Position numbers and translations under genes: made by a program. The notes under the pieces are model-generated. The model was not told the origin of the DNA and searched no databases. It saw nothing but the letters and a program-made list of their open reading frames with translations. Shown one piece after another: positions 1 through 8,854 of a DNA stretch of 25,541 nt. This stretch comes from an uncultured Methylocystaceae bacterium. Lineage in GTDB: Bacteria > Pseudomonadota > Alphaproteobacteria > Rhizobiales > Beijerinckiaceae. The stretch lies in assembly GCA_945956975.1 (NCBI GenBank), contig CAMFKC010000003.1:1-25541 (forward strand), read 5' to 3'. Within the stretch, counting starts at the first letter, position 1. Each line of letters starts with the position of its first letter.

Positions 1-2381
1 ACAACATCCAGGGCTTCCGCCTGGCCGGCGAGATCGCGTCGTCCGAATGGCCGGTGTATGTCACCGGCGATCAGGCCCGCCTGCCGATCAAGTTCCAGGT
101 CGGCTATCTCTCGGCGGTTTCGGTCATGCCGGAGGCCTCCTATCTCACGCTGTCGGTGAACGATGTCGTGGTCGGTCGCGCCAACATCCGGGCGACGCAT
201 TCGGTCAAGACCTTTACCTTCGACATCCCGCCGAATGCGCTGCAGGCTGGCTTCAATTCCATCCGTCTGACAGCCGAGCAGCGCCATCGCGTCGATTGCT
301 CGCTGCAGGCGACCTATGAGTTGTGGACGCAGATCGATCCGTCGCAGACCGGCCTGCTGCTGCCCCGCTCCATGCCGGTCGCGCGTCTTGCCGACCTGCC
401 GGCGCTCTCGCCGGATGCGCAGGGCGCGCTGCCGATCCGCGCGGTCGTGCCCGGCCGGACCAATCTCGCCAACGTCGAACGCATCATGCGCGCGGCGCAG
501 CTGATCTCGCTGCATGGCCGCTTCGAGCAGCCCGTGGTGGATATCGGCCCGCTGGCGGACGGCGAATACGGCGTCAATCTGGTCGTCGGCTCCGCAACCG
601 ATGTCGCCAATCTTGTCGACCTGCGCGCCGCTGGCCCGATCTCGGGCCCGCGCGTCCTCATCATTCCCGCCACGCCGCGTCTGCGCACGACGATCGTCGT
701 GACCGGCGCCACCGATGCGCAGGTCAGCGAGGCGCTGGCCGAATTCGACGCGAGCCAGAAGCCGATCGGCGCGCCGGCCGGCCTGCGCGCGGCGGCTGCG
801 TTCCCCGGCCTGCACATCGAGGGCGGCCAGCGCGTCAAGCTGCGCGATCTCGGCGTCGCGAGCGAGGAATTCTCGGGCCGCCTGTTCCGCGCCGCCTTCA
901 ACGTCATTCTGCCGCCGGACTTCTATCCCGCCGACTACGGCAAGGCGATCGTCGACCTGGCTGGCGGCTACGCGCCCGGCCTGACGACGGAAGCGCATAT
1001 CGTCGTGAGCGTGAACGGCCGCAACGCGGTGAGCATGAAGCTGCCAAAAGCAGCGGGCGACGTCTTCACGAAGAATCCCATTCCGCTGCCGCTCGGCGCC
1101 ATGCGGCCAGGTCTGAACCGCGTCGAGATCGAGGCGCTGGTGCCGATGGCGAGCGATTCCGCCTGCGATCCGCTGGCCGCCATTTCCGGCGCCAAGCGGT
1201 TCCTGCTGCTCGATTCCACGGAGATCGAGCTGCCGCGCATCGCGCGCATCGCGCGCATGCCCGACCTCGCCGTGACGACGACGGGCGCCTTCCCCTTCGC
1301 CGCCGACGGCATGCGTCCGAAGATCGTCGCGCCTTCGCCGGACCGCGAAACCATCGGCGCCGCCGCGACCATTGCGGCGCATATGGCGATCATGGCCGGC
1401 AGGCCGATCGACTTCCAGCTAATGGGCGCGCTCCCGCAGAAAGGCACCGGGTCGGTGCTCGTTGTCGGCGCCGCCAATGTCCTCGACCCATCTTTGTTGC
1501 GCGCAGCCGGCATCGATTCGCAGGCCGTGCAGAAGGCTTGGTCCGGCCGCTTCGACCCCGCATCCAAGCCGCCCAAGGACGAAGCGCTGTCGCGGTACGA
1601 ATCGCTCGCGCGCAACCGGCTCGTGCTCGAGCGGAACTTCCCGGCCGCCTGCCGCATGCCGAAGCCGCCGGGCGGGTTCGAACGCGCGATCAATTCCGCT
1701 TTCCGTCGCGTCGACGATGTCTCGACTGCCACGATCCAGCAGTCGCAGTCGCGCGAGATCTTCGTCGGTCCGCAGCGCCGCGGCGGATACGATCGCACGC
1801 CGATCGGTTCGCTGCAGATCACCGGACAGGCGTCCGGCGCGCTGTTCGACGAATGGAATTCCAAGGTCCGCAGTACCAACGCGTTCAGCGCCTGGGCGCA
1901 ACAGAGTTATGCCGCGACGCGCGAATGGGTCGTGCAGCGCGTCGATGGAATCGTTTCGTGGTTTGGCGCCAACATCGTGTCGAACCAGGCGGAGCCGGAG
2001 CTCACGGCGCGCGCTTCGCTCATCGTCGCGCAAAGCATGATTGGCGATACGATCGACGACGTCTGGACGGTGGTCACGGCGCCGACTTCGGCCGATCTCG
2101 CCGAATCCGTGCCCTGCCTCGTCGATCCGCGCGTCTGGCGCCAGATTTCCGGCCGCATGTCGATCCTCGACGCATCCGAGGGCTCGGTCGTGAGCGCGCC
2201 CGCCCGCGCGCAGCGCCTGATCGTGACGCAGCCGCTCACTATCGAGAACTCGCGCCTGATCGCAGCGGGCTGGCTTTCGCTCAACAGCCAGATCTACGTC
2301 GCGCTCGCGCTGATCGTGGCCATGCTGCTTGCGCTCACCACGAGCCTGTTCATCCGCAACGTCGGCCGGAGGCAGCCATGA
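1..2381 (+). CDS. bcsB: Cellulose synthase periplasmic subunit BcsB, 5'-truncated by window edge
   Basis: BcsB is the periplasmic, membrane-anchored partner of the BcsA glucosyltransferase; it guides the nascent beta-1,4-glucan chain and is needed for BcsA activity. The frame is open from base 3 to the TGA at 2379-2381, about 792 residues, so most of the mature protein is present and only the N-terminus is missing. The first visible residues (NIQGFRLAGEIASSEWPVYV) and the following segment with SVMPEASYLTLSVND match the conserved N-terminal carbohydrate-binding part of BcsB. The C-terminus carries a hydrophobic helix (IYVALALIVAMLLALTTSLF) followed by RNVGRRQP, the expected single membrane anchor. 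bcsA would be expected just upstream, outside the window. The stop overlaps the next start as ATGA, indicating translational coupling to bcsZ. The assignment is firm from sequence resemblance and gene order. Confidence 0.93.
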   Translation, partial: NIQGFRLAGEIASSEWPVYVTGDQARLPIKFQVGYLSAVSVMPEASYLTLSVNDVVVGRANIRATHSVKTFTFDIPPNALQAGFNSIRLTAEQRHRVDCSLQATYELWTQIDPSQTGLLLPRSMPVARLADLPALSPDAQGALPIRAVVPGRTNLANVERIMRAAQLISLHGRFEQPVVDIGPLADGEYGVNLVVGSATDVANLVDLRAAGPISGPRVLIIPATPRLRTTIVVTGATDAQVSEALAEFDASQKPIGAPAGLRAAAAFPGLHIEGGQRVKLRDLGVASEEFSGRLFRAAFNVILPPDFYPADYGKAIVDLAGGYAPGLTTEAHIVVSVNGRNAVSMKLPKAAGDVFTKNPIPLPLGAMRPGLNRVEIEALVPMASDSACDPLAAISGAKRFLLLDSTEIELPRIARIARMPDLAVTTTGAFPFAADGMRPKIVAPSPDRETIGAAATIAAHMAIMAGRPIDFQLMGALPQKGTGSVLVVGAANVLDPSLLRAAGIDSQAVQKAWSGRFDPASKPPKDEALSRYESLARNRLVLERNFPAACRMPKPPGGFERAINSAFRRVDDVSTATIQQSQSREIFVGPQRRGGYDRTPIGSLQITGQASGALFDEWNSKVRSTNAFSAWAQQSYAATREWVVQRVDGIVSWFGANIVSNQAEPELTARASLIVAQSMIGDTIDDVWTVVTAPTSADLAESVPCLVDPRVWRQISGRMSILDASEGSVVSAPARAQRLIVTQPLTIENSRLIAAGWLSLNSQIYVALALIVAMLLALTTSLFIRNVGRRQP

Positions 2382-3538
2382 TGCGCCTTCCGTTGCTCGC
2401 CGCGCTTGTCGCCTTTTTGGCCGCGCCCGCCGCAGCGCAAACAATCGCGCCCGTGATTCCTCTCGGCGCGAATGTGCAGGCGCAGATGGGCGGCCTCGTC
2501 AAGGCGCCGGAAAAGGCTCCGTTGGCGCTCGACGCCCGTCCGCTGTCGTTGGGCGGCGCGCTGAAGACGCCCGAGCTGTGGCAGCAGTACAAGACCAGCT
2601 ACATCACCGACAACGGCCGCGTGGTGGATACCGGCAACGGCCGCATCAGCCACAGCGAGGGGCAGGGCTACGCCATGCTGCTCGCGATCGCGGCCAACGA
2701 TCGCGCGACCTTCGACAAGCTGTGGGGCTGGACCCGCGCGAACCTGATGGTGCGCGACGATCAATTGCTGGCCTGGCGTTGGGATCCGGCGCACCGGCCA
2801 GCCGTCGCCGATATCAACGACGCTTCGGACGGCGACATTCTCGTCGCCTGGGCGCTGACGGAAGCCGCCGAATATTGGGGCGACGTCGCGTTGAAGGTGT
2901 CCGCGCGCCGCGTGGCGGTCGAGATCGGCCGCAAGCTCGTCATATACAAGACCAAGAACGGCGCCATCCTGCTGCCGGCCGTCGCAGGCTTCGCGCCGGA
3001 AGATCGCGCGGACGGTCCGGTCGTCAACCTCTCCTACTGGGTCTTCCCGGCCTTCGCGCGCCTGCCGCTAGTCGCGCCGGAGATCGACTGGCGCGGCATC
3101 GTGCAGAGCGGCCTCGATGCGCTCAAGCTGGCGCGCTTCGGCTCGGATGGCCTGCCTGCCGAGTGGATTTCGTTAAAGGACGGCAAGGCGCGTCCGGCCG
3201 ACGGCTTCCCTGCGCAATTCGGCTACAACGCCATCCGCATTCCGCTCTACCTCGCCTGGGCCGGCATCGGCGAACGCGAGCACTACGAGCCCTTCGTCAC
3301 GTGGGCGACGCGCTATCGCGGCCTTGCGGTCGTCGATCTCGCCGGCGGCCGCTCTGGCAGCAACCTGACCGAGGGGGGCTACGCGTCCATCGGCGCGCTG
3401 ACGCAATGCGTCGTCGAGGGCAAGACGCTCGGCCGCGATCTTTGGACCTCGCGCACGCCCGAAAATTATTACCCGGCGACGCTTCGCATCATGGCCGTCC
3501 TCGCAGCGCAAATGAGGTTCCCGTCATGCCTGCGCTGA
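2378..3538 (+). CDS. bcsZ: Periplasmic endo-beta-1,4-glucanase, GH8 family
   Basis: BcsZ hydrolyses beta-1,4-glucan in the periplasm and tunes cellulose output. The 386-residue product starts with a signal peptide (MMRLPLLAALVAFLAAPAAA, cleavage near residue 20). GH8 hallmarks are visible: SEGQGYAM, with E94 in the position of the catalytic acid; the NDASDGDILVAWAL block around residues 147-160, which matches the GH8 signature; and GYNAIRIPLYLAW and GGYASIGA further on. The length is normal for the family. The ATG at 2378 overlaps the bcsB stop (ATGA); a second ATG follows at once at 2381, so either could be used. An SD-like GGAGG (2368-2372) precedes it. Its 3' end overlaps the next gene by 13 bp. 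The function is well established for the family, and its position inside the bcs operon agrees. Confidence 0.94.
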   Translation: MMRLPLLAALVAFLAAPAAAQTIAPVIPLGANVQAQMGGLVKAPEKAPLALDARPLSLGGALKTPELWQQYKTSYITDNGRVVDTGNGRISHSEGQGYAMLLAIAANDRATFDKLWGWTRANLMVRDDQLLAWRWDPAHRPAVADINDASDGDILVAWALTEAAEYWGDVALKVSARRVAVEIGRKLVIYKTKNGAILLPAVAGFAPEDRADGPVVNLSYWVFPAFARLPLVAPEIDWRGIVQSGLDALKLARFGSDGLPAEWISLKDGKARPADGFPAQFGYNAIRIPLYLAWAGIGEREHYEPFVTWATRYRGLAVVDLAGGRSGSNLTEGGYASIGALTQCVVEGKTLGRDLWTSRTPENYYPATLRIMAVLAAQMRFPSCLR

Positions 3539-6156
3539 CACGCTCGCCCCTCGCGCTCGCCGGCGCGCTGCTGCTGACGGTTTCGTCAGTCGCGGCGGCG
3601 CAGCAGCGTGGCGGCGGCTTCATTGTGGACATGCCCGTCGCGGGGGCGCCCGCGGCCGCTCCTGCAGCCGTTCCGGCGCGCGAGACGCCGGCGCCCGTTC
3701 AGCCGAGCATCCCGAAGGCCGATGATCCTAGCGCGCGGACCCTGCGCGCGCAGCCGCTCGCCGTCGATGGCGAGGGGCCCGATGAATCCGCGCTTCGCTA
3801 TTATGCGCAGCTCGGCCAGATGGATCGGGTCAACACGGAGATCGAGCGCCTCGTGCGGCTCTATCCCGGCTGGACGCCGCCGATAGATCTGTTCAACGGC
3901 GAGCCTCCGGGCGACCCGAGCGAGGACGCCTACTGGGAATTGTTCGCCGCCGACCGGATCGACGAATTGCGCGCCGCGATGGCCGCGCGCAAGAAGGAAG
4001 AGCCGAACTGGCAGCCCTCCAAGGATCTCGCCACCAAGATGCGGCGCAAGGAATTGCGCGTCCGCATCATGGACTTCTGGAAGAAGGGCAAGTGGCAGGA
4101 CCTCGTCGACTACGTGAAGGCGGACAATTACAACGCCGATGACGCCGACGTCGAAATGCTCTGGACGATTGCGGAAGCCTTCGCGAAGACCAAGCAGACG
4201 AACGACGCCGTCTCCGTCTACCTGTCGATCCTGAAGTCCGGCGCCGACCAGCCCGCGCGCCTCGCCACCATCCAGAAGGCGATGGCGAACCTGCGCATGG
4301 GCGACGTCGAGAAGCTGATCGCCGCGGGCCGCTACGATGCGCAGGGCCGCAGCGAATTCGCGCCGATCATGGTCGACATCGTGCGGGCGCGCATCAGCGC
4401 CTACCTGCACGACGAGCGCTCGGAAAAGATTCCGGATCCGGAACTCGACGTGTTCAAGGCCTATGCGCGCGAGGAGAAGGACCCCAACCAGCCGGGCCTC
4501 GTCGCCTGGTACTATTACAAGACGAAGTCGTTCCGGGACTCGCTCGACTGGTTCAAGATCGCGCTGGAGCGCGGCGGCGACGCCATGATCGCACACGGTC
4601 TGGCGCATTCTCTCCGCGAGCTCGACATGCGCCGCGAGACGGAAGAGGTGGCCTACGCCTGGCGCGAGCCGCTGGTGAACAATCTCATCCTGTTCATCGA
4701 CATCCTCGAGCGCGACCTGACGCTCGAATTCCCGCCGTTCATCGAGCCGGAACGCCTTGCCCGTTATGCCAAGGTGACGATGGACGTCGCCTCGGGCGAG
4801 GGCGCGCAGGCGCTTGCCTGGTATGCCTATAATTCCTGCCAGTACGATGTCGCGTATCAATGGTTTCAGCGCGCGGTCGCCTGGTTCCCGAAGGAGGCGA
4901 CCGTCTACGGCTATGCGCTGACGCTGCAGAAGGTGAAGCAGACGAAGGAATTCTGGGACCTGATGAACCGGTACGACGGCCTGTTCGGCAAGGTGCTGGA
5001 GATCATCTTCCCCGACGGTCGGTATCATCCGCCGACGCCGTGCGACGAAATCGCCAATGCGCAGCTGCGGCCACGCCAGCAGACCGTGGGCGGCTACACC
5101 GTTCCGGGCTCGAACCCCGCCGCACCGCCGCAGGGCGTTCCGCTGCAGAACCTCACGGCCGCGCAGGCCGCGGGCTATGTCAACAATGGCCAATACGGCG
5201 CCGCGTGGGGCTACCAGCAGCCGCAGCAGCAGGTCGAATTGCCCAAGATCGACCGCAAGTTCTTCCCCGTCGCCGTCGATCCCGAAAACCCGCTGCGCTT
5301 CGCCGCCACCGCCGCGCCGAACCCGCAGAGCCCCGGCCAGTTCGCGCAAGCGGCGGCGCAGATCGCGCTGCAGGCAGAACCGTTCCGCGGGCCTTACCAG
5401 CTCGTCGCCGCGCGCGTTCCCGGCGTTGGCCGCATGCCCTACGAGCGTTACGGCTTCGCCTTGCTGCCGGGCTGGAACGGCGTCAACGGCCCGACCACGC
5501 CGACCTATGCCGCGCAGATCGCGCCGGCCGGCACGCTGTGGGCCACCGAACTGCCGGAAAAGGACCGTCCGAAGACGGCCATCGAGGCTGGCGGCGCCGG
5601 TCCGTCGGGCATCGGCGGCGCCTCGTCGGTCACGACTGCGCCGAATTCCGTGGGGGCGCCGACGACCGCGCCGAATTCGGTCGGCGTCAGTTCGCCTGCC
5701 CCAACGGCGGTCTCGCCCAATGCCGCGCTGGACAGCAATGTCCGCGTCGTTGGAGCCGCCATCGGCGTGCAGCCCGCCGCTCCGCAGCCGCAGCCGATCC
5801 CTGTTCTCGCGCCGCAGCCGCGGACGACGCCTGTCGTCTATACGCCCGCAGCCGCGCCAGGCTCCTCGGTCGACGCGCCGGCGCAACTGCAACGCAGCGG
5901 CTACGCGCCGCAGCTGCCCGAGGCTGCGGACGCCGGCACGCTCGCGCAGCGGGCGGCGCAATATTTCAACGAGAAGAATTATGCGGCGGCTCTCGACGCT
6001 CTCGAACGGCGCGCAGCCATGGCGCCGGAGACGACGGAGCTGCGCATGATGCGCGGATGGTCGCTCCTGCATCTCAACCGCAAGGATGAGGCGCGCAACG
6101 CGTTCGCGACGCTCGGCAAGGCTGCGCCGGGCCAATCCCTGCAAGGGGGCAAGTAA
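3526..6156 (+). CDS. bcsK: Periplasmic TPR protein of the cellulose operon, BcsK-like, no C-terminal barrel
   Basis: The 876-residue product begins with a signal peptide (MPALTRSPLALAGALLLTVS, cleavage after the following VAAA) and is then rich in helical TPR-type repeats from about residue 86 to 490, with a further clear TPR pair at about 807-870. Between them, roughly residues 510-800 are Pro/Ala/Gln-rich and probably disordered. There is no aromatic-rich outer-membrane beta-barrel at the C-terminus, unlike BcsC, which normally exceeds 1100 residues. In the published classification of bcs operons, as I remember it, the alphaproteobacterial type with bcsN has a TPR protein named BcsK in the place of BcsC; I use that symbol on this basis and on gene order. 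It probably acts as a periplasmic scaffold, possibly contacting peptidoglycan. The start at 3526 lies inside bcsZ (13-bp overlap) and the stop is 1 bp from the bcsN start. Confidence 0.78.
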   Translation: MPALTRSPLALAGALLLTVSSVAAAQQRGGGFIVDMPVAGAPAAAPAAVPARETPAPVQPSIPKADDPSARTLRAQPLAVDGEGPDESALRYYAQLGQMDRVNTEIERLVRLYPGWTPPIDLFNGEPPGDPSEDAYWELFAADRIDELRAAMAARKKEEPNWQPSKDLATKMRRKELRVRIMDFWKKGKWQDLVDYVKADNYNADDADVEMLWTIAEAFAKTKQTNDAVSVYLSILKSGADQPARLATIQKAMANLRMGDVEKLIAAGRYDAQGRSEFAPIMVDIVRARISAYLHDERSEKIPDPELDVFKAYAREEKDPNQPGLVAWYYYKTKSFRDSLDWFKIALERGGDAMIAHGLAHSLRELDMRRETEEVAYAWREPLVNNLILFIDILERDLTLEFPPFIEPERLARYAKVTMDVASGEGAQALAWYAYNSCQYDVAYQWFQRAVAWFPKEATVYGYALTLQKVKQTKEFWDLMNRYDGLFGKVLEIIFPDGRYHPPTPCDEIANAQLRPRQQTVGGYTVPGSNPAAPPQGVPLQNLTAAQAAGYVNNGQYGAAWGYQQPQQQVELPKIDRKFFPVAVDPENPLRFAATAAPNPQSPGQFAQAAAQIALQAEPFRGPYQLVAARVPGVGRMPYERYGFALLPGWNGVNGPTTPTYAAQIAPAGTLWATELPEKDRPKTAIEAGGAGPSGIGGASSVTTAPNSVGAPTTAPNSVGVSSPAPTAVSPNAALDSNVRVVGAAIGVQPAAPQPQPIPVLAPQPRTTPVVYTPAAAPGSSVDAPAQLQRSGYAPQLPEAADAGTLAQRAAQYFNEKNYAAALDALERRAAMAPETTELRMMRGWSLLHLNRKDEARNAFATLGKAAPGQSLQGGK
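5632..5691 (+). repeat. In-frame tandem repeat, 2 x 30 bp, within the bcsK-like gene
   Basis: Two adjacent 30-bp units (5632-5661 and 5662-5691) encode TTAPNSVGAP and TTAPNSVGVS in the low-complexity linker. The units differ mainly at third positions and at the last codons, so this is an older in-frame duplication. It would change linker length without disturbing the frame. Confidence 0.8.
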
Positions 6157-6157
6157 G

Positions 6158-7297
6158 ATGCGTAAATCAGTCCTTCTCCTCCCCATCCTCGCCGCGCTCG
6201 CGGGCTGCGCCTCGGAAGCGCCGACCACCGGCTACGTTTCGCGCGTCGACACGGCCTCGCCGGAGACGATGCCGGTCGCCGGCGCCGACGCTTCGATGAT
6301 GCTGGTGCAGATGCCGCAGCCCGGCGGCGTGGTGACCAAGGTGCGCGAGAAGACCTATCCGAACGGCGTGAGCCAGCAGGCGATCCTGGCCGGCGAAGTC
6401 GCAGGCCTCGGCGAGAACCACCTCGAGATCTACGTGCAAACGGCCGCCTCCAACGGCTCGTCCGGGCTGCTCAACATCGGGCCGCCCTCCGAGGCCGGCA
6501 TGAAGCGCGAGATTCTCGCGCGCTATCCCAAGGTGCCGATGCGCATCGTCACGCAGCCGCGGCAGAATTCGCTCGGCGTGTTCGGCCTCGCCATCGGCCG
6601 CGCGAACAACGGCGCGCGCTGCATCTTCGCATGGCAGTGGGTGGACGACGTCCGTCGCGGCGGCGCCCAGAACTCCGGCTTCTCGATCCTCGGCAAGCGC
6701 TTCGGCGGATCCGCGCCGTCCGCTGGCGCAGCCGCCGCTTCGATCCGGGTTCATATGTGCCGCAAGGACGCGACGGTCGACGATCTCGCCGCAACCGTGG
6801 AGGGCCTGTCCCTGGCCGCCCCTGCGGTCGTCGAAAATGTTCTGAGCCCTTCCCGGCAGGTCGAAGCGACGGCGCCCGTACGCGACTCCGGTTCGTCACG
6901 CGGTTCGGCCGTCGTGGCCAGCGCTGCGCCCGGCAGCCTTGAGAGCGCGCTCGCGCCCAGCAAGCAGACGCAGGTGGCCAGCGACGAGACGCCTAAGCCG
7001 CGCAAAGCCACGCGCGTCGCCCGCCGCAAGGCGGCGCCTGTCGCGCCCGACGCAGACGAAGGCATTGTCGTCGCCCGGCGCCAGCCGCCTGCCGAGACGG
7101 TTGTGCAGGCGCAGCCCCAGCCCGTCTATCAGGGCGGGCCGCGCTATCTCGCCCCTGTCGCCGGAATGCCCGCCAGCGCGCCCCCCGTTTATGCAGCGCC
7201 GGCGCCCATGGCCTCGGCCGCGCCGATGTCCTCGGGCCTCGATCCGAGCCTGCCGGCGGCCGCCTACCGCGGTCCGAGCGCCCGTTCGGGCTACTGA
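6158..7297 (+). CDS. bcsN: Cellulose biosynthesis lipoprotein BcsN
   Basis: The 379-residue product has a lipoprotein signal sequence, MRKSVLLLPILAALAGC, with the lipobox LAGC and the lipidated cysteine at residue 17, so it should sit in a membrane facing the periplasm. Residues about 25-230 resemble the BcsN family found in alphaproteobacterial cellulose operons (segments such as QMPQPGGVVTKVREKTYPNG and ARCIFAWQWVDD). The remainder is Ala/Pro-rich with a basic patch (KPRKATRVARRKAAP) and looks unstructured. The ATG at 6158 is 1 bp after the upstream stop, with GGGGGC and AAG just upstream as a weak ribosome site. It is the last gene of the cellulose operon here. The molecular role of BcsN is not known to me; the assignment rests on resemblance, lipobox and operon position. 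Confidence 0.82.
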   Translation: MRKSVLLLPILAALAGCASEAPTTGYVSRVDTASPETMPVAGADASMMLVQMPQPGGVVTKVREKTYPNGVSQQAILAGEVAGLGENHLEIYVQTAASNGSSGLLNIGPPSEAGMKREILARYPKVPMRIVTQPRQNSLGVFGLAIGRANNGARCIFAWQWVDDVRRGGAQNSGFSILGKRFGGSAPSAGAAAASIRVHMCRKDATVDDLAATVEGLSLAAPAVVENVLSPSRQVEATAPVRDSGSSRGSAVVASAAPGSLESALAPSKQTQVASDETPKPRKATRVARRKAAPVAPDADEGIVVARRQPPAETVVQAQPQPVYQGGPRYLAPVAGMPASAPPVYAAPAPMASAAPMSSGLDPSLPAAAYRGPSARSGY

Positions 7298-7326
7298 CCG
7301 GATCGACAGGGCCGAACGTTTTGCGA

Positions 7327-7352
7327 CGCGCCGATCATCGAAGATTGGCGCG
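7327..7352 (+). terminator. Hairpin after bcsN, possible operon terminator
   Basis: An inverted repeat pairs CGCGCCGATC (7327-7336) with GATTGGCGCG (7343-7352), nine Watson-Crick pairs plus one G-U, around the 6-nt loop ATCGAA. It lies 30 bp after the bcsN stop. There is no T-run after it, so it may instead be a 3'-stabilising stem or a Rho-linked site. Confidence 0.45.
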
Positions 7353-7464
7353 GCGCGATGACGCAGGGGCCGCATTTCATGTGAATTCGAACAATTCGAC
7401 GCGTTGGCGCAAAGTCTTCTCAGCGCCCTTGCGTCATAGTTTCGTCATCGTCCGGGAGACACAG

Positions 7465-7755
7465 ATGACGCCTGCCGATTTCGATACGTTGCTCGAGGCC
7501 GCAATTCCAAGCTTTGGCCGCACCACGCTTACCATCGCCGAGGCGCCGGGCGATGCGCGCGCGCTGACGCAATTGTTCGAACGCGCGCTGGTGCTGGGCA
7601 ACCGGCGCGGCGCGCCCCTCGCCGAGATCCAGGCCCCGCTCGCGATGTTTCCCGAATTGGCGGGCGCCTTCTGGCATGTGCCGGTCGAGGATTCGAGCCG
7701 GGACGGCGTCGTAAGGCTCAGCTTCGAGCGGCCCGAACTCAATCACGCGGCCTGA
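7465..7755 (+). CDS. Hypothetical protein, 96 residues
   Basis: I do not recognise this protein. The ATG at 7465 is preceded by GGGAG (7453-7457), a plausible ribosome site. The product (MTPADFDTLLEAAIPSFG... ending ELNHAA) is small, soluble and acidic, without signal peptide or membrane segment. The predicted pattern is helix (residues about 3-14), a short strand (TTLTIAE), a helix (DARALTQLFERALVL) and a Pro-rich C-terminal half. It stands alone between the cellulose operon and the Nudix gene in the same direction, 167 bp after bcsN, so it probably has its own promoter. Codon use matches the neighbours and speaks for a real gene. Confidence 0.6.
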   Translation: MTPADFDTLLEAAIPSFGRTTLTIAEAPGDARALTQLFERALVLGNRRGAPLAEIQAPLAMFPELAGAFWHVPVEDSSRDGVVRLSFERPELNHAA

Positions 7756-7769
7756 CACGGTTCATCGAC

Positions 7770-7784
7770 CGCTTTGCGAAAGCG
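7770..7784 (+). terminator. Short perfect hairpin after the 96-residue gene
   Basis: CGCTTT (7770-7775) pairs with AAAGCG (7779-7784) around the loop GCG, 14 bp after the stop at 7755. There is no T-run, so its role as a terminator is weakly supported. Confidence 0.25.
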
Positions 7785-7897
7785 TCGGCCCGATTCACAA
7801 TGGCCGGCGAATCACTCCGTTTTGCGTCTTGTGCGTCGGGTTGCCCGAAAGCGGCCGGACCCTATGGTGATTCCAGCGACGACTGGGAGGCCGCGCA

Positions 7898-8362
7898 TTG
7901 GCAGGACGACGCAAACGCTTGAAAGGCGAGGCATCAGGCGGGCCGTCGGCGGCGCGCCAGCAGTTCGCCGCCTTGCCCTTCCGAGACGAGGACGGACTGC
8001 AGGTCATGCTCGTGACGTCGCGCGAAACGCGCCGCTGGGTTTTGCCCAAAGGCTGGCCGATCAAGGGCCTGAAGCCGCATTCCGTCGCCGCCCGCGAGGC
8101 CCTGGAGGAAGCAGGCCTGACCGGGCGAATGTCGAAGGAGCCGATCGGCTCCTATCGCTACAGGAAGCGGTTGCGCAACGGCGCGGCGCTGACGTGCGAA
8201 GTCGACGTGTTTCCGATGGCTGTCCTCAAGCAGCGGCGCGACTGGCCGGAGCGCGAACAGCGGACGACGAGCTGGTTTGCGCTGGAAGACGCAGCCGCCC
8301 TTGTCGACGAGACGGAATTGCGGGACCTGATCCTCGCCTTTGCGCCGCCACAGGAGGCCTGA
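7898..8362 (+). CDS. Nudix hydrolase
   Basis: Nudix enzymes hydrolyse nucleoside diphosphates linked to another group (X), using a metal held by the Nudix-box glutamates. The 154-residue protein has the box at about residues 52-74: GWPIKGL, then KPHSVAAREALEEAGL, containing the REALEEAGL core. The first glutamate of the textbook box (G-x5-E-x7-REUxEExGU) is Leu here; the metal-binding core glutamates are intact. The adjacent WVLPKGWPIKGL segment is common in small alphaproteobacterial Nudix proteins, some of which resemble diphosphoinositol-phosphate or ADP-ribose hydrolases; the substrate cannot be told here. The start is TTG at 7898, supported by GGGAGG at 7885-7890 seven bases upstream. 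No in-frame ATG gives a complete domain. Confidence 0.88.
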   Translation: MAGRRKRLKGEASGGPSAARQQFAALPFRDEDGLQVMLVTSRETRRWVLPKGWPIKGLKPHSVAAREALEEAGLTGRMSKEPIGSYRYRKRLRNGAALTCEVDVFPMAVLKQRRDWPEREQRTTSWFALEDAAALVDETELRDLILAFAPPQEA

Positions 8363-8405
8363 CGCGCCGCGCCGACCATCCGCGCATGACACCTGCGATG
8401 ATGAA

Positions 8406-8482
8406 TGGTCGGAGTGATAGGATTCGAACCTACGACCCCCTCGTCCCGAACGAGGTGCGCTACCAGACTGCGCTACACTCCG
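8406..8482 (-). tRNA. tRNA-Pro (anticodon CGG), CCA encoded
   Basis: Read on the minus strand, the acceptor stem CGGAGTG pairs fully with CACTCCG, followed by discriminator A and an encoded CCA. The anticodon stem-loop is CCTCG-TTCGGGA-CGAGG, giving anticodon CGG for the proline codon CCG. The T-arm contains the standard GTTCGAATC. The total is 77 nt including CCA. It lies 43 bp after the Nudix stop, on the opposite strand. Confidence 0.97.
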
Positions 8483-8779
8483 AATGCTCTGCCGCCGCAA
8501 GGCGCGAACCGCGCCCTTATAGTCATGGCGGCCGCATGCGGCAAGACCGGCAAGCCCCTTTTCGGAAAAGGTCGGCAGAAAGGCCTTCGCAGCCTCTCGA
8601 ATGCCCTTGGCGACAGGCCAGCCAGCCCCCACGCGAGCGCCTCGGTGTGTCGGGGCGCGCCCTGTGCGGAGAGAGAAGCCCCCGGGTGCGCCATCTGCGG
8701 TTGCGCCGGCCCGCCAGACAGGGTTGCAGGGCATGGTCGGGCGCTCTATGGTCCGCGCCCGCCGGTTCGCCGGCCGCGG

Positions 8780-8854
8780 TGGGGCGTCGCCAAGCGGTAA
8801 GGCAGCGGATTTTGATTCCGCCATACGGAGGTTCGAATCCTCCCGCCCCAGCCA
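8780..8854 (+). tRNA. tRNA-Gln (anticodon TTG), CCA encoded
   Basis: The acceptor stem TGGGGCG pairs with CGCCCCA, followed by discriminator G and an encoded CCA. The anticodon stem-loop is GCGGA-TTTTGAT-TCCGC, giving anticodon TTG for the glutamine codon CAA. The T-arm has GTTCGAATC. The total is 75 nt. It is the last clearly core-chromosome feature before the recombinase module and may mark the border of inserted DNA, though I found no repeat of its 3' end in the right flank. Confidence 0.97.

Noticed and set aside
323..2377. Long open frame upstream of and in frame with bcsZ
   Set aside because: It overlaps bcsB out of frame and reads as Arg/Ala-rich nonsense; bcsZ starts at 2378 with a signal peptide and coupling to bcsB.
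2329..3525. N-terminal extension of the TPR protein through bcsZ
   Set aside because: The extension is a shadow of bcsZ; the signal peptide begins at the ATG at 3526.
3586..6228. An 880-codon open frame on the minus strand
   Set aside because: It lies antisense to the TPR protein and bcsN start, has an Arg-rich composition typical of GC-rich antisense frames, and no domain.
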